Assembly: GCA_007115705.1 (NCBI GenBank)
Contig: QXEO01000464.1
Span: forward strand, 6,878,852 to 6,942,851
Length of the DNA: 64,000 nt
Origin: Dactylis glomerata
Taxonomy: Eukaryota > Streptophyta > Magnoliopsida > Poales > Poaceae
Reading direction: 5' to 3'
Part shown: piece by piece, positions 44,867 to 56,280 of the stretch
Position numbering within the stretch: position 1 is the first letter of the stretch
Layout of the letters: every line of letters begins with the position of its first letter
The notes under the pieces: generated by a model
What the model was told of the DNA's origin: nothing
Databases searched by the model: none
The model's input: the letters and a program-made list of their open reading frames with translations, nothing else
Made by a program: the position numbers and the translations under genes

Positions 44867-44876
44867 ACAAGTTTTC

Positions 44877-44894
44877 TGGTGCCGTTGTCGGGGA
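44877..44894 (+). promoter_or_regulatory. D primer binding site (tRNA-Asp type)
   Basis: TGGTGCCGTTGTCGGGGA lies ten bases after the LTR end, with two transitions relative to the G and C sites. Confidence 0.85.
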
Positions 44895-45045
44895 AAAAGA
44901 AGACTTCTGCAAGGGGAGTTTCGCACGCACATCCTTTACTTTGTTTTAAGTTTTGCTTTTACTTTATTTTTACTTACATTGTTTTATCAAAAACACAAAA
45001 AAATAGTATCCTTTATAGTTGTTATTTCTTTACTTTTAGTTCATT

Positions 45046-46586
45046 ATGTTGTTTCCTAAGTACGTTTTGGAGGACCTCTCAGTCGGTAGTGGTTCTATTA
45101 TTGGGAAAAGTAACATTGAGGAGTTCTTTAATCATATTAGTATGCATAAAGATGTTGAGGAAACCTCTTCCTTGAGTGATAAGATTGATGCTATCATGCT
45201 TATGCTTTCTAATGATAGGACTCATGTAGATCCTAATAATATTCCTTTGGCCTCTTTGGTTGCTCAAGAAGAGCATGTTGATGTAAACTTTATTAGAAAT
45301 AATAATTTTAACAACAATGCTTATAGGAACAATTTTGCTAGCAACAATTATAGGCCGTTTCCTTCTAATGGTGATAATAGCTATCTTGGTAGACCTAAAA
45401 TGCCTAGTGAAGAAAGAATTTTTGAACTTGAAAAGGCTACCAAGAATTTTATGCAGGTGCAATATGAGCAGAACAGGGCTTTCACCAAGACTATGGAGGA
45501 GCAATCAGCTCTGTTGAGGACTATTAGTCATCAACTTGAAAATTTAAACAAGGCTATTCCTGAGTTGCAAGCTAAGGTTTCCAAAGCTGAAACCAATATT
45601 TCATATTTTTCTAATGCACAATCTTCTTTGGTTAACAGAATGTCCGCTAAGCCTGATCCTTTTGCCACTGCTAATGCTATCCAAGTTAGAATTGATGAAA
45701 ATGTTAGGATGCTAGCAGAATTGCATACCAGGTGGGAAAGAGAAGATGAGATGGCTAGAAAGATGAAGGTATGTACCATTACTACCTCTAATGATGTTGT
45801 TCCAAATGCTAGCAATCCTCTTACTTTGATTGGTGTAGAGAAAACTCCTACTCCTAGTGTTAAAAAGCCCAAAACAGCAAAAACTTTTTCTCAAAAGAGT
45901 GCTGAAATTTTTTGGAGTGTAGGAGATGATAGCTCTATTACTTTTAATGATTTTGATGTTGATGGCTGCAATATATCTGAAGTTATTTTGTTCTTGCAAA
46001 AGCTTGCTTTGAGTCCCAATGCTAGTTCTTTAAATGTTGCTTTTACTAAGCATATTACCAATGCTCTCATCAAAATTAGGGATGAAAAGTTGAAGCAAAA
46101 AGCTTCTATTCCCAATAAGTTAGAAGATGGTTGGGAACCCATCATTGATATGCATGTTAATGGTTTTGATTGCCATGCTTTATGTGATGTAGGTGCTAGT
46201 ATTTCTATCATGCCTAGAAAATTTATGATTTGCTTGATTTACCACTGCTTGAAAAGTGTTATTATGATGTTCCTATTGCTGATGTTGCTAAGAAGAAACC
46301 TTTGGGAAGGATTAGTGATGTTATTATTATGGTTAACAATAACCTTGTTTCCGTTGATTTTCTTGTTATGGATGTTGAATGCAATGCTTCATATCCTATT
46401 ATTTTGGGAAGACCTTTTCTTCGAACTGTAGGTGCCATCATTGATATGAGGGAAGGCACCATCAAATATCAATTCCCACTCAAGAAAGGTATGGAACACT
46501 TCCCTAGAAAGAGAAAGAAATTGCTTTTTGACTCTATTCTTAGAGCAAATTATGAGCTTGATGCTTCATCACTTGATATTACTTGA
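45046..46586 (+). pseudogene. D gag-protease ORF, rearranged and frameshifted
   Basis: The frame from ATG 45046 begins with about 35 residues not found in G (MLFPKYVLEDLSVGSG), then joins the G-like sequence at VEETSSL. It continues through the Asn-rich FIRNNNFNNNAYRNN, the coiled coil and GCNISE to the protease motif CDVGAS (Leu to Val). One A is missing near 46217-46221, and the rest of the protease (ILGRPF, ending SLDIT) continues in another frame to 46586. The gag core before VEETSS is absent. The new N-terminus may be foreign or a remnant of another gag. Confidence 0.8.
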
Positions 46587-48809
46587 TTCGCACTTTCTAC
46601 GCCTAGCTCAAAGGCGTTAAAGAAAAGCACTCTTGGGAGATAACTCAATGTTTTTACTTTTAGTTATTTTTATTTTATTTGAGTCTTGGAAGTTATTACT
46701 ACTGTAATAACCTCTCCTTATCCTTTTTATTTCGTTTTTGTGCCAAGAGAAGCATCTAATTTGAGTGAGGTAAGATTTGGGGATGTTGCTGTCCTGAAAC
46801 AGTTTTCGGTGCAGCACCGTAAAAATTCGTGAAAATTCTCAGAATATCTTTTTGATCTGCTATTTCCTGTGCATATGCCCCAGGTTATATCCGAACTTTC
46901 ATTAGTTATACACTTTTTGATTTGAGCAACAGAAAACCATCTAAAAATTTGACCTTTGTCAGCTGTTCTGTTTTGACAGATTTCTGCCAATATTTGTGTT
47001 TGCCGCTCGATCGCTTTCTTTTTGAGTTCTTTTGATCACAGAACTTTTGGGGAAGTTGCTACAGTAGTATATGCTTTATATGTGGTGGTTTTGAGTTGAA
47101 ACCTGAAGCAAAAAGGGTTGATTCAATGTTATGCTTACACTAATGTTGCTAATAGAATTGTGCTTAGTTTTGTATGAAGGAAGTTTTCAGGTGTACGGAT
47201 TGGAGATTGATGAGATGAGTTGAAGAATGGACAAAAGCTCAAGATTGGGGATTCCCATGTCACTCCAAGAAATATCCAAGAAGTACAAGCATCAAAGCTT
47301 GGGAATGCCCTCGAGGCACCCCTTCTTCATCGGCAAAAATCAGGTCACCTTTCAACACACTATATTTTTATTGCTTCATGCATTATGCGTTTTTCTTGGA
47401 GCGTCAGTTGTTTTTAGTTTTCAGTTTTGTTTAGTTTTGTTTGCTGCAATAAATGGTTGGACCCCAACAAATTCCTTTTGGAGAAGATGCCTTGCTTTTC
47501 ATTTGCCAAGAACACTCCATTTTTTACTCCTATCGTTTCAACGAGTGTTCTCTTTTTCCAGAACTGTGTTTAGCTTTCGATTTTCGCCTTGATTTGTGTT
47601 CAAATCTTGTTATATATTTTCATCAAGGTGTATTTTGACCTCTGGTACAGTTGGTTTTCATCAAAAGAGTTTTTTCAAAAAAAGTTCGAATGGTGTTGGA
47701 AAAGAGAAAAAGCTTTATGCAAAAAAGTGGTACAAAAAGGAGCTTGTGTAGACTGCGGCTTAGACTTTTGCATGTCGTGCTTGATGTCTTTTTGATAGTA
47801 TGCTTAGTGGTTTTGCTATAGCATGACTTGTCTCAAATGACTGAGATTGCTTAATGAGCCTTTGAAAAAATCATGCGTTGTTTTAATTATTTGGAAGCAT
47901 TATTTTGGTTTTCTCCTTTGATGCTTTATTTGGGTTGACTTGGCGCATGCTCACACATGTTAGACTCATACAAAGTCGCCATAAGACTCTATGATCATTT
48001 AGTTTTTGACTTTTGATGCCATCTAATGCTTCTTTTAATGTTGCTTTGTCGCTTTGCATGATTATGGCCGTTATTGCTCTCTTAGTTGGTCGCTCCCAGT
48101 CTTTTGCTAGCCCACATTATGTACTGAGTATGAGCTCTACTCGTGCTCTCCTCAAAGAAATCGGAACCACTCTCACTTGTTTATTATGGAACATAGTAAG
48201 ACCTCATTGCCAGTCGTTGACATGAAACAACCACCTCTCAAAACCCAATTTTTATCTCTGTTTTACAAATGAAAAGCTCTAGCACATGTTTAATCACTGC
48301 TTCTCTCCGCGAAGGGCCTTTCTTTTACTTTTTATGTTGAGTCACCACCTTCTACCTTTATGCACCGTCTAAGAGAGCATAGTTGTCATTCTGAGTATAA
48401 TGTGCATTGTCCCAAAGTTTTCATTGATTGATTCATGATGTTGGTTTCACTTGTTCTTAAATTACTTGTATCTAGTCTCCCTCTTAAACTTGAAGGTGTC
48501 CTATGCATTTACGTTTTGCTCTCTCATGAAGGACAAGCTGAAAACCATTTGTATGTTTTTCCATATGATTTGAACACACGTTTGACTTTCATTGTTTCAT
48601 TTTCATGATCTTTTGTTTGTGTTCTTTTTCATGTTATAACATGGTTGCTAAGTTTCTTCTATCAAGATTATATCTTTCATGCCCATGTTTTAAGTTCTTT
48701 TGATCCCAGCGCACAATGCTTACATAGATGATCAATATTGTGTAGGTGCATGTCACCTTAAAAATTATTTCTTTGTTATCACTTACCTACTCGAGGACGA
48801 GCAGGAGTT
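46587..48809 (+). other. D 3' internal non-coding region
   Basis: About 2.2 kb is homologous to the 3' regions of A, B, C, E and G, with a deletion near 48150 relative to B and C. PPT-like repeats near 47243 and 47298 are both mutated. The frames at 47220-47592 show a shift against B and C, arguing against coding. Confidence 0.7.
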
Positions 48810-48823
48810 AAGCTTGGGGATGC
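48810..48823 (+). promoter_or_regulatory. D polypurine tract
   Basis: AAGCTTGGGGATGC directly precedes the 3' LTR. Confidence 0.82.
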
Positions 48824-50502
48824 TAATACGTCTCAAACGTATCTATAATTTTTGATGCTCCATGCTTGTTTTTACACCATTTGCTTAGTATTTCATTACA
48901 CTTCCTGACATTTTTATGCATTTTCTGGAACTAACCTATTAATGAGATGCCACAGTGCCAGTTCTCTGTTTTCTGCTATTTTTGTGTTTCAGAAAAGTTA
49001 CACAGGAAATATTCTCGGAATTGGATAAAACAAAAGCCGAGCATCCAGAAATTTACTGAAGCTTCCAGAGAACCAAAGAGGAGACGAAAAGGAGCCTGGA
49101 GGTGGCCTCACCACCAGGGGGTGCGGCCCAGGCCCTGGCCGTGCCGCCCTATGGTGAGGGCCACCTGGTCCACTTCTGACGCTGCCCCTTCGCCTATAAA
49201 GACCCCCCAACGGGAAAAACCTAAAAACCTGATCACTTTTCCAAAATACATCATGATCTGCCGCCATCATCGACCTGAGATCGGGAGGGTCTAGAAGCTC
49301 TTCCCGGCACCCTGCCAGAGAGGGGAATCGCCACCGGAGGTCTTCTTCATCGCCATGCTTGCCTCCGGCGCGATGAGTGAGTAGTCTACCTTGGACTATG
49401 GGTCCATAGCAGTAGCTAGTTGGTTGCCTTCTCCGCCATGTGCTTCATGTTTAGATCTCGTGAGCTGCCCTACATGATCGAGATCACCGTTATGTAATTC
49501 TACATGTTGTGTTTGTTGGGATCCGATGAATATTGGTGTTATGATTGAGTTGATGTGCTGAATATTATCTTATGTTATCTCTATGTTGTTTATGATCTTA
49601 CATGCTCTCCGTTGTTAGTAGCTATCTTGGCCGAGTAGATACTAGTGACTCCAAGAGGGGGTATTTATGCTCGATAGTTGGGTTCATGCCTCTATTTAAT
49701 CTGGGGGAGTGACAGAAACCTCTAAGGTTGTAGATGTGTTGTTGCCACTAGGGAGAAAACAACATTCTTATGCCCAAGGGCATATGCTTTGTTTACATTA
49801 CACACTTTGCTTAATGCAGTTATCTGTTGTTTGCAACTTAATACTTGTGGAGTTCTCGGATTGATTCGCCACAAATGGATTATTAGTCATAGAGGCAGTT
49901 GGATGGCGGTCTATGTATCTTGTTGTAATGCCCAGAGTAAATCTCATAGTGATCCTCTCGACATATGCACGTTGTCTTTATTCTATCAATTGCCCAACTG
50001 TAATTTGTTTACCCAGCATGTCTTATTTTATCTTACGGAGAGACACCACTAGTGAACTATGGACCCCGGTCCTATTTCCATTATATTGCTATCACCTGTT
50101 TACTTTACTAGCACTGTTTACTTTACTCGCATATTACTATTGCTTTCCACTCGATACACTCATTCCTTAGTTTACAACAAACCGGTGAGATTGACAACCT
50201 CATCGTAAGTTGGGAACAAAGTATTTGGTTGTGTTGTGTGCAGGTTCCGCGTTGTAGCTGGCAAAGCAAAGCACTGGACGAGGCGCCCTATAAATTGTCC
50301 GAAGCTATCGCGAAGCTAGCAAGCATCACCTTCTGGAGTATTGGCTTTTTCCTACTGGATTGATAACCTTAGTTTCATAACTGAGGGAAAACTTGCTGCT
50401 ATATTCATCAAACCTTCTCTTGGGGTTTCCAACTGGCCGGTCATTTACTTCATCAACTACACGCCAACAAGCTTTCTAGCACTATTCATCACCGCGCCAT
50501 CA
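48824..50502 (+). repeat. D 3' LTR (1679 bp)
   Basis: It starts TAATACGTCTC (first dinucleotide mutated from TG) and ends GCGCCATCA, followed by GAAAG. It has the same length as the 5' LTR but is visibly diverged. Confidence 0.92.
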
Positions 50503-50715
50503 GAAAGCACCAAATAATGATGGCTTGTGCGAAGAACTCTACTCACTTCTCCCCCTTGGCATCAAAATACCAAAAAGGAGGGATCAAGGTAGAGTGGCAA
50601 ATGAAAGCAACTGGGCAAATGGGTGAGGCGGAGACTCGACATCGGCTTCATCTTCTTCCTCGCCTTCATCTTCACCTTTGTCTTCATCTTTAAGGATCTC
50701 ATCATCATCCAAAGT
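50503..50715 (-). other. K 3' untranslated region (right part)
   Basis: It begins with the right GAAAG copy and continues K to the stop side of the extra ORF. There is a run rich in codon-like AAG/ATG repeats on the minus strand (about 50640-50700), but no supported gene. Confidence 0.5.
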
Positions 50716-52168
50716 CTAAGAGCGTGAGGCATGAGGACGGCCTTGAGAAGAAGGCATAGAATATCCATAGAACATCTCGTCATCAATCGGAGGCATCACA
50801 TAGTTGACATAGGGCACGTGGTTCAATTCTGCACCGGGAGGTGGATAAGGATAGTTCTTGGAAGCAAATAACTCATTCTGCCGGGTCCTTGTCTCTTGAG
50901 ACATCACAAGAGCTTGGTGAGCCACATCATGAGTAGACTTGCACATATCCCATAGATTCTTGAAGAACTTGGCAGCCCCACTTTTCCTGCGAGGAGCAGG
51001 ATGGCAAGAGCTAGAGGCCATGGGAGAACCACCGAGGAAAGACTCTGTGGGGCGACGAATACTAGGATGCTCCACCCAACCTTCACTAAGCCCAATAGAG
51101 AAACTAGCATGCTTGTGGCGCTCTACGGTATGGGCAAACTTGACATCCACCTTGAAGTCAATGAAATTTTGAACAAAAGCACAATATCCCAGCGTCATGC
51201 GGGAAAGCACAGACCTCTTCAGCTCGTAGAAGATGAAGTCACACACATCAATCTTCCTCTGATGACCAGGCTTGCACCAATAGAGGAGGTTGATATGATA
51301 GCCATGAATGTCAGAAGTGTCCCCCTTCTTGCAAACCAAATTTTCACAGAAAAACTTGGCCAAGGCATTGAAAGAGTAGTACATGCCAGAAATAGCAGGT
51401 GGCTCTGCCAGCCGATATGAAGTAGGGTAACAGAAGGAAATGTCGCTCACCGCCTTGGCTGTCTCAGAGTGAACCTTGTATCCAGTAGCAAGTCCATTGC
51501 CAAAACCAAGAGCCTCACAGAACTCAGCATAGGTGCCATAACACTGCACAGAGCCAGTCATCCAAGTCATGTTTCGCTCATCATCAAAGAACACGGTGCA
51601 GTGGAACTGGCGGATGACATCAGGATAGTAGTCATGCTTGAGGGCTGCTATCTCAAGAACACCAAGCTTCCTCAGGCACTCATCAATAAAGTGAAAATCA
51701 TCCCGAATGTGATTGTTGAAGTGCGTCATGTGGAGAGCATGTTGATGCACAACCCAGCCTCTCTTAAAGTGTGTCTTCTCATTGTAATGGTCATCCCACA
51801 TTTGCTTATGTCCCTCAGTCCAAAACAGCTTGTCACCTCCAGTATAGGTGTTCTTCTTGAAACGGCAAGGATCACGGAGGCGAAACTCCCTCAGCGGGAA
51901 TATCTCCTAAGTTGCCTTCCAAAATCTATTTTGGATCATCGGCCTTTGTCGGTCTCTTCTTGTTGCTGGTTGACTTTTTTATCACGGGAGCATCCCTAGT
52001 CCTCCTTGGCTGCATAACCCTTGCACTTGAGCGAGCACCTTCGGGCCTCCCAGGTACGAAGCCTCTTGTCGAGCACCTCATCTCCAACCTCAAACTTGTC
52101 ATCTGAAAGCACATCAAAGACAAAAAGAGAAACCATGTAACTAATGCACAAATCAGAAAGGAAGCCAA
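50716..52168 (-). pseudogene. K extra ORF (SIRE/Maximus-type), broken near its 5' end
   Basis: On the minus strand 51801-50716 is open for 361 residues (MWDDHYNEKTHFKRGWVVHQ). In the same frame clear coding-like sequence extends upstream (LFWTEGHK, REFRLRDP) to an in-frame TAG near 51909. A frameshift leads into a basic segment (IKKSTSNKKRPTK) at about 51950. Coding probably began near 52100-52168. The protein is hydrophilic, with a conserved-looking core (FHCTVFFDDERNMTWMTG, YAEFCEALGFG) and a Pro/Ser-rich tail. It is the additional ORF after RNase H typical of SIRE-lineage elements, sometimes called envelope-like. I see no transmembrane segment or signal peptide in the main part, so that label is not supported here. 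Confidence 0.65.
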
Positions 52169-53718
52169 GAGTGAACTAGCATGACATACAAGTGCACATA
52201 GTAGAGTGAGTGAAGGAGTAAAAGTTCAAGCAGGAATAAGCTGGCCAGTGAAACCGGACCTGCACCGGCGCTAGCACCGGGCGGCCGGTGTGAGTCCGGC
52301 GTGATTGGGCTGTGTGCCGGACCAGCCGGCGCCAGGCCCGGTGCACACCGGGACCTCACCGACGAGCACAAATCCATGCAAAAAGTTTAAAACTTCCACT
52401 CAATCAACTAAGATGCTCAGTTAACTTGTATATCAACTAGTTAGTAGGAGAGTAGAGGCCATGAAGTGAAGAGTGTGACCTCCAATTGCAAAGGATCTAA
52501 CCCTGAATCTCAAATCCACATAATGAGTAGAAGGAAAGAAAGAGGGGATTTGAGAGGGAGAGAGACAAATTACCCGAAGACATCGCTGCTCTTTCCCTAA
52601 CTTGGCGGAGAGGAACTTCTATGGAGTTCTCTTAGAGGGTAGATTCCCAAGATCTCCAAGAAATGAGCGAGAATCGGCGAACCCTTCGGTAGAAGTCTTC
52701 CAAACGGCCTGATCTATCAACAAGTGAAGTTTGAGGAGATTCTATTGGAGGGAACTACCTAGATCTTGGAGGGAAGTAAGGGGCGGCGGCCATGGAGGTT
52801 GGAGAGGATGTGGAAGAAGAAAGAACATAGAAAGCCGGTGCCTGGTGGAAAGCCGGTGACGGCCATGGAGGTTGGGGCGGTGGCCATGGAGATTCCCATG
52901 TTGCACCCTTTTTATACCCAGAGGAGGTCGCCCGATGGAAAGCCGGTGATGTCGGGCTGTGTGCCGGCTGGCCGGTTTCAATCTGGTCAGACCGGGCTCA
53001 GCGCCGGGCCACCTGTGCACAGGCCGGTGATCGCCGGGCCTATACCGGAACCCTGTACTGGGAGGGATTCCAGTGTAGCTCCGGTGCTCGCTGGGCCCTA
53101 CGTCGGGTTAGCTGGTGTATAGGCCGGTGGTCACCGGGCCCTGCGCCGGGCTGGCCGGCGTACAGGCGAGTGGTCGTCAGGCCTATACTGGACCCCTATA
53201 CTGCAAGGGATTCTGGTGTAGCCCTGGTGCTCGCCAGGCCGTGCGCCGGGCTAGCCGGTGTACAGGCCGGTGTCGCCGGACACTTCTAGGAAAAAAGCAT
53301 CGGTTTCCCCCTAGACTTGATTTCAAAGAAGAATTTGCGGTGGTTTCAAGGATTTGTGCAAGGTTACATAATTCTCAAGAAATGCAACACAAACATGAAG
53401 AATATTTAAGAAATTCCAAAATGATCACGAATCAAAATACTCACAAAACTCAAAGAGCGCATGATCAAAAACCTCAAGAATTGCACAAGTTCAAACTAGG
53501 AGGTAAAGAAATTGCAGAGGATTTCTCCCCCTATGTTTAAGCGCAAATGCCATGGCACCGCAAAGATAGATGCTTGGGTCCATGTCATGACATTGGGTCT
53601 AATTAATGTAGCACGCATAGGTATGCATTATGCCAAGACATGACAAAATGACTTTGACCTATGTGTGCGGTGTTTCTAAACTATACACAAGATAAATGAA
53701 AGATTGTAGGCAAGTAAA
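52169..53718 (-). other. K GC-rich spacer between RNase H and extra ORF
   Basis: No coding frame is supported. It is rich in CCGG and GCCGG motifs (about 52240-52370 and 52940-53290), with an AT-rich middle. Frames at 52742-53540 are by-products of the repeats. Confidence 0.55.
52940..53290. repeat. CCGG-rich imperfect tandem repeat in K
   Basis: Blocks containing ACAGGCCGGTG, CGCCGGGC, GGGATTC and GTGCTCGC recur with a period of about 145 bp. Shorter half-units (GTGTATAGGCCGGTGG) lie between them. Related CCGG-rich blocks occur at 52240-52370 and in the K LTR at 42189-42440. The repeat count is about two and a half. Confidence 0.65.
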
Positions 53719-54690
53719 TCAATCCAAGTTTTTAGGATCAAGAATACCAAGCTCATTCCTTAGCTCAATGAACCGGGCTTCATCCAAAGGTTTCATGAAA
53801 ATGTCTGCCAATTGATGATTGGTACTCACATGAGAGAGAGCAATATCACCTCTTGCGACATGGTCATGTAGGAAGTGGTGGCGAATGTCGATATGTTTGG
53901 TGCGAGAGTGTTGAACGGGGTTGTTGGCAATCCTTATTGCACTTTCATTGTCGCATTGAAGAAGCACCGTACCAAGAGACACACCATAGTCTTTCAGTGT
54001 TTGCCTCATCCACAATAATTGAGTGCAACAAGATGCTGCGGAAATGTATTTGGCTTCGGCGATGGATAGGGAGATGGAGTTTTGTTTCTTGGATGACCAA
54101 CTCACCAACGACCGGCCAATAAATTGGCAAGCCCCGGAGGTCGACTTCCGATCAACCTTGTCACCGGCCCAATCGGAATCCGAGTAGCCCACAAGATCAA
54201 AGGTTGACCCCTTTGGATACCATAGCCTAAGAGTAGGAGTATGAATGAGGTATCTTAAAATCCGTTTGACCGCCACAAAGTGGCACTCCTTCGGAGCGGA
54301 TTGAAAATGAGCACACAACCCAACACTTAGCATTATGTCCGGCCTAGAAGCACAAAGGTAGAGAAGGGATCCAATCATGGAGAGATATACCTTTTGATCC
54401 ACCAGTTTCTCACCTTTACCAAGGGCAACTTGCACTTTGTTGGCATGGGGGTTTTTGCACTCTTGGCCTTGGTCATCTCAAAACGTGCGAGCATGTCCTT
54501 CACGTACTTCTCTTGCGAGATGAAGGTTTCTTTCTCAAGTTGTCTCACTTGAAAGCCTAGGAAGAACTTCAACTCCCCCATCATGGACATCTCGAATCTT
54601 TGTGTCATCAACTTCTAAAAAGCTTTGTTATGTTTTTCGTTAGCCCCACCAAAGATAATATCATCAACATAGATTTGGCATATGAACAAC
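53719..54690 (-). pseudogene. K reverse transcriptase (3' part) and RNase H
   Basis: The minus strand carries RT motif YVDD at 54671-54660, then LKFFLGFQVRQ, a frameshift near 54435, then SLLYLCASRPDI. The RNase H follows: GYSDSDWAGDKVDRKSTSG, AEAKYISAA, CDNESAIRIANNPVQHSRTKHIDIRHHF and DIFMKPLD. It ends at 53719. An in-frame TAG near 54618 is another lesion. The RT is cut just upstream of YVDD by the E LTR. The assignment to copia is clear. Confidence 0.88.
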
Positions 54691-56119
54691 TGATATGTCT
54701 CAAACGTATCTATAATTTTTTATGCTCCATGCTTGTTTATGCACCATTTGCTTTGTGTTTTGTTACACTTTGTGGCATTTTTATACATTTTCTGGAACTA
54801 ACCTATTGACGAGATGCCACAGTGCTAATTCCCTGTTTTCTACTGTTTTTGTGTTTCAGACAAGTTACACAGGAAATATTCTCGGAATTGGACGAAACGA
54901 AGCCCGAACCTTCTATTTTTCCCGACATGAGACAAAGTCCGAAGGGGAGCCGGAGGGGGCCAGGGACCAGCCACACCCTAGGGTGGCGCCCCCTCCCCTT
55001 GGCCACGCTGGGGTGTGGTGTGGGCCCCCTGGTCCACCTCCGGCATCGCCCTTCACCTATAAGAAGCTTCCGACGCAAAAACCCTAAATCGTTCGGTGTT
55101 TCTCCCATTAAAATTCCGCAGCGCTGCCACCGTCAAAGACCAATTTTAGGGGACAGAAATCTCTGTTCCGGCACCCTTCTGGGACGGGGAAATGCCCCCG
55201 GAGCCATCTCCATCGACTCCATTGACTCCACCGCCATCTCCATCAACTTCACCGCCATCTCCATTGATGTTGCTGTCTCCCATGATGAGGAGGGAGTAGT
55301 TATCCCCCGGGGCTGAGGGCTCTACCAGTAGCTATGTGGTTCACCTCTCTCTCCAATGATGTGATCTATATGTGATCATGAGCTTTGTATCTAGTTGAAT
55401 TGGTAGATATTATTCTTCATATACTATGCTACTCCAGTGCTTTATTATTGTAATCTCCGGAGACACCTTGTACCATGATGTGAAGGTGATAGTGTGTGCA
55501 TTATGTGTGTCTCTTTGGCTAGTGTCTCTATGAATTGTTGGTGTTTGTAGGAACCATCTAGTGCGCTCAAGGTTATAGTGTGGGGCAATCTAGTTTGGGG
55601 AAATGCGAACTTTGAGGAGTGCTTCGTAGCCCTACACATGATTAGTGTTTGTTATCCATCAGAGAATAGTTTAGAATAGCATAGTGAAGATAGATATTTA
55701 TGTCTTCAATTATGTTATCTTTGTTGAGAGTGTCCACTAGTGAAAGTATGATCCCTAGGCCTTGTTTCTAAGCATTGAAACACCGTTTACATTTAGTGTT
55801 GTTACATGTTTGCTCACAGCGATATTTATTTCAAATTGCATTTACTACTTATAATCATCCATATTACTTGTATTTCACTATCTCTTCGCCGAACTAGTGC
55901 ACCTATACATCTGACAAGTGTATTGGGTGTGTTGGGGACACAAGAGACTTCTTGTATCATAATTGCAGGGTTGCTTGAGAGGGATACCTTTGACCTCTTC
56001 CTCCCTGAGTTCGATAAACCTTGGGTGATCCACTTGAGGGAAACTTGCTGCTGCTCTACAAACCTCTACACTTGGAGGCCCAACACTGTCTACAAGAATA
56101 GATGTGTGCATAGACATCA
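54691..56119 (+). repeat. E 5' LTR (1429 bp)
   Basis: It starts TGATATGTCTCAAACG and ends ..TAGACATCA. The beginning resembles the A-D LTRs for about 200 bp, then diverges. A TATA-like CTATAAG lies at 55057-55063. Frames 54722-55316 and 55806-56300 are shadows. Confidence 0.88.
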
Positions 56120-56129
56120 AGCTCTTTTC

Positions 56130-56147
56130 TGGCGCCGTTGCCGAGGA
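56130..56147 (+). promoter_or_regulatory. E primer binding site (tRNA-Asp type)
   Basis: TGGCGCCGTTGCCGAGGA lies ten bases inside the LTR, with one mismatch to the G and C site. Confidence 0.87.
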
Positions 56148-56280
56148 GGTAAGGTAAAAGGTACTCACATCCATCTTCTAGTACTGTTGCTGGTGTGTGG
56201 GTGCTCGAAGTTATTTCCTTTAGATTCTGCAATTATATCTTTTCGTTTCTTGTTTTTATTTTCACTAGTTAGGCTTAGTG

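Larger units (their letters stand above)
43188..50502 (+). mobile_element. Element D: Athila-like non-autonomous element (7315 bp)
   Basis: D is complete, with 1679-bp LTRs on both sides, a tRNA-Asp-type PBS, a polypurine tract and GAAAG duplications. Its ORF has lost the gag core and is frameshifted in the protease. The LTRs differ at dozens of sites in their first 500 bp, so D is clearly older than G. Confidence 0.93.
42189..54690 (-). mobile_element. Element K: SIRE/Maximus-like copia element (partial, interrupted by D)
   Basis: The minus-strand order is RT with YVDD (54671-54660), RNase H (to 53719), a GC-rich spacer with tandem repeats, an extra ORF (about 52168-50716), the D insertion, a polypurine tract (42792-42778), and the start of a 3' LTR cut off by C at 42189. 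The RT is truncated at its 5' side by E. An extra ORF after RNase H is a mark of the SIRE lineage; Maximus is the Triticeae member I recall. gag, protease, integrase and the 5' LTR are not in the window. Confidence 0.75.

Noticed and set aside
50939..51999. Plus-strand frames of 77-176 residues opposite the K extra ORF
   Set aside because: They are shadows of the minus-strand coding frame, with no recognisable motif.
52940..53290. Possible CRISPR-like array
   Set aside because: Units are imperfect, GC-rich and contiguous without unique spacers, in a plant retrotransposon.
52766..53540. Plus-strand frames of 118 and 141 residues in the CCGG-rich region
   Set aside because: They are produced by the tandem repeat itself; repeated residues follow the DNA repeat and no start context or domain is seen.
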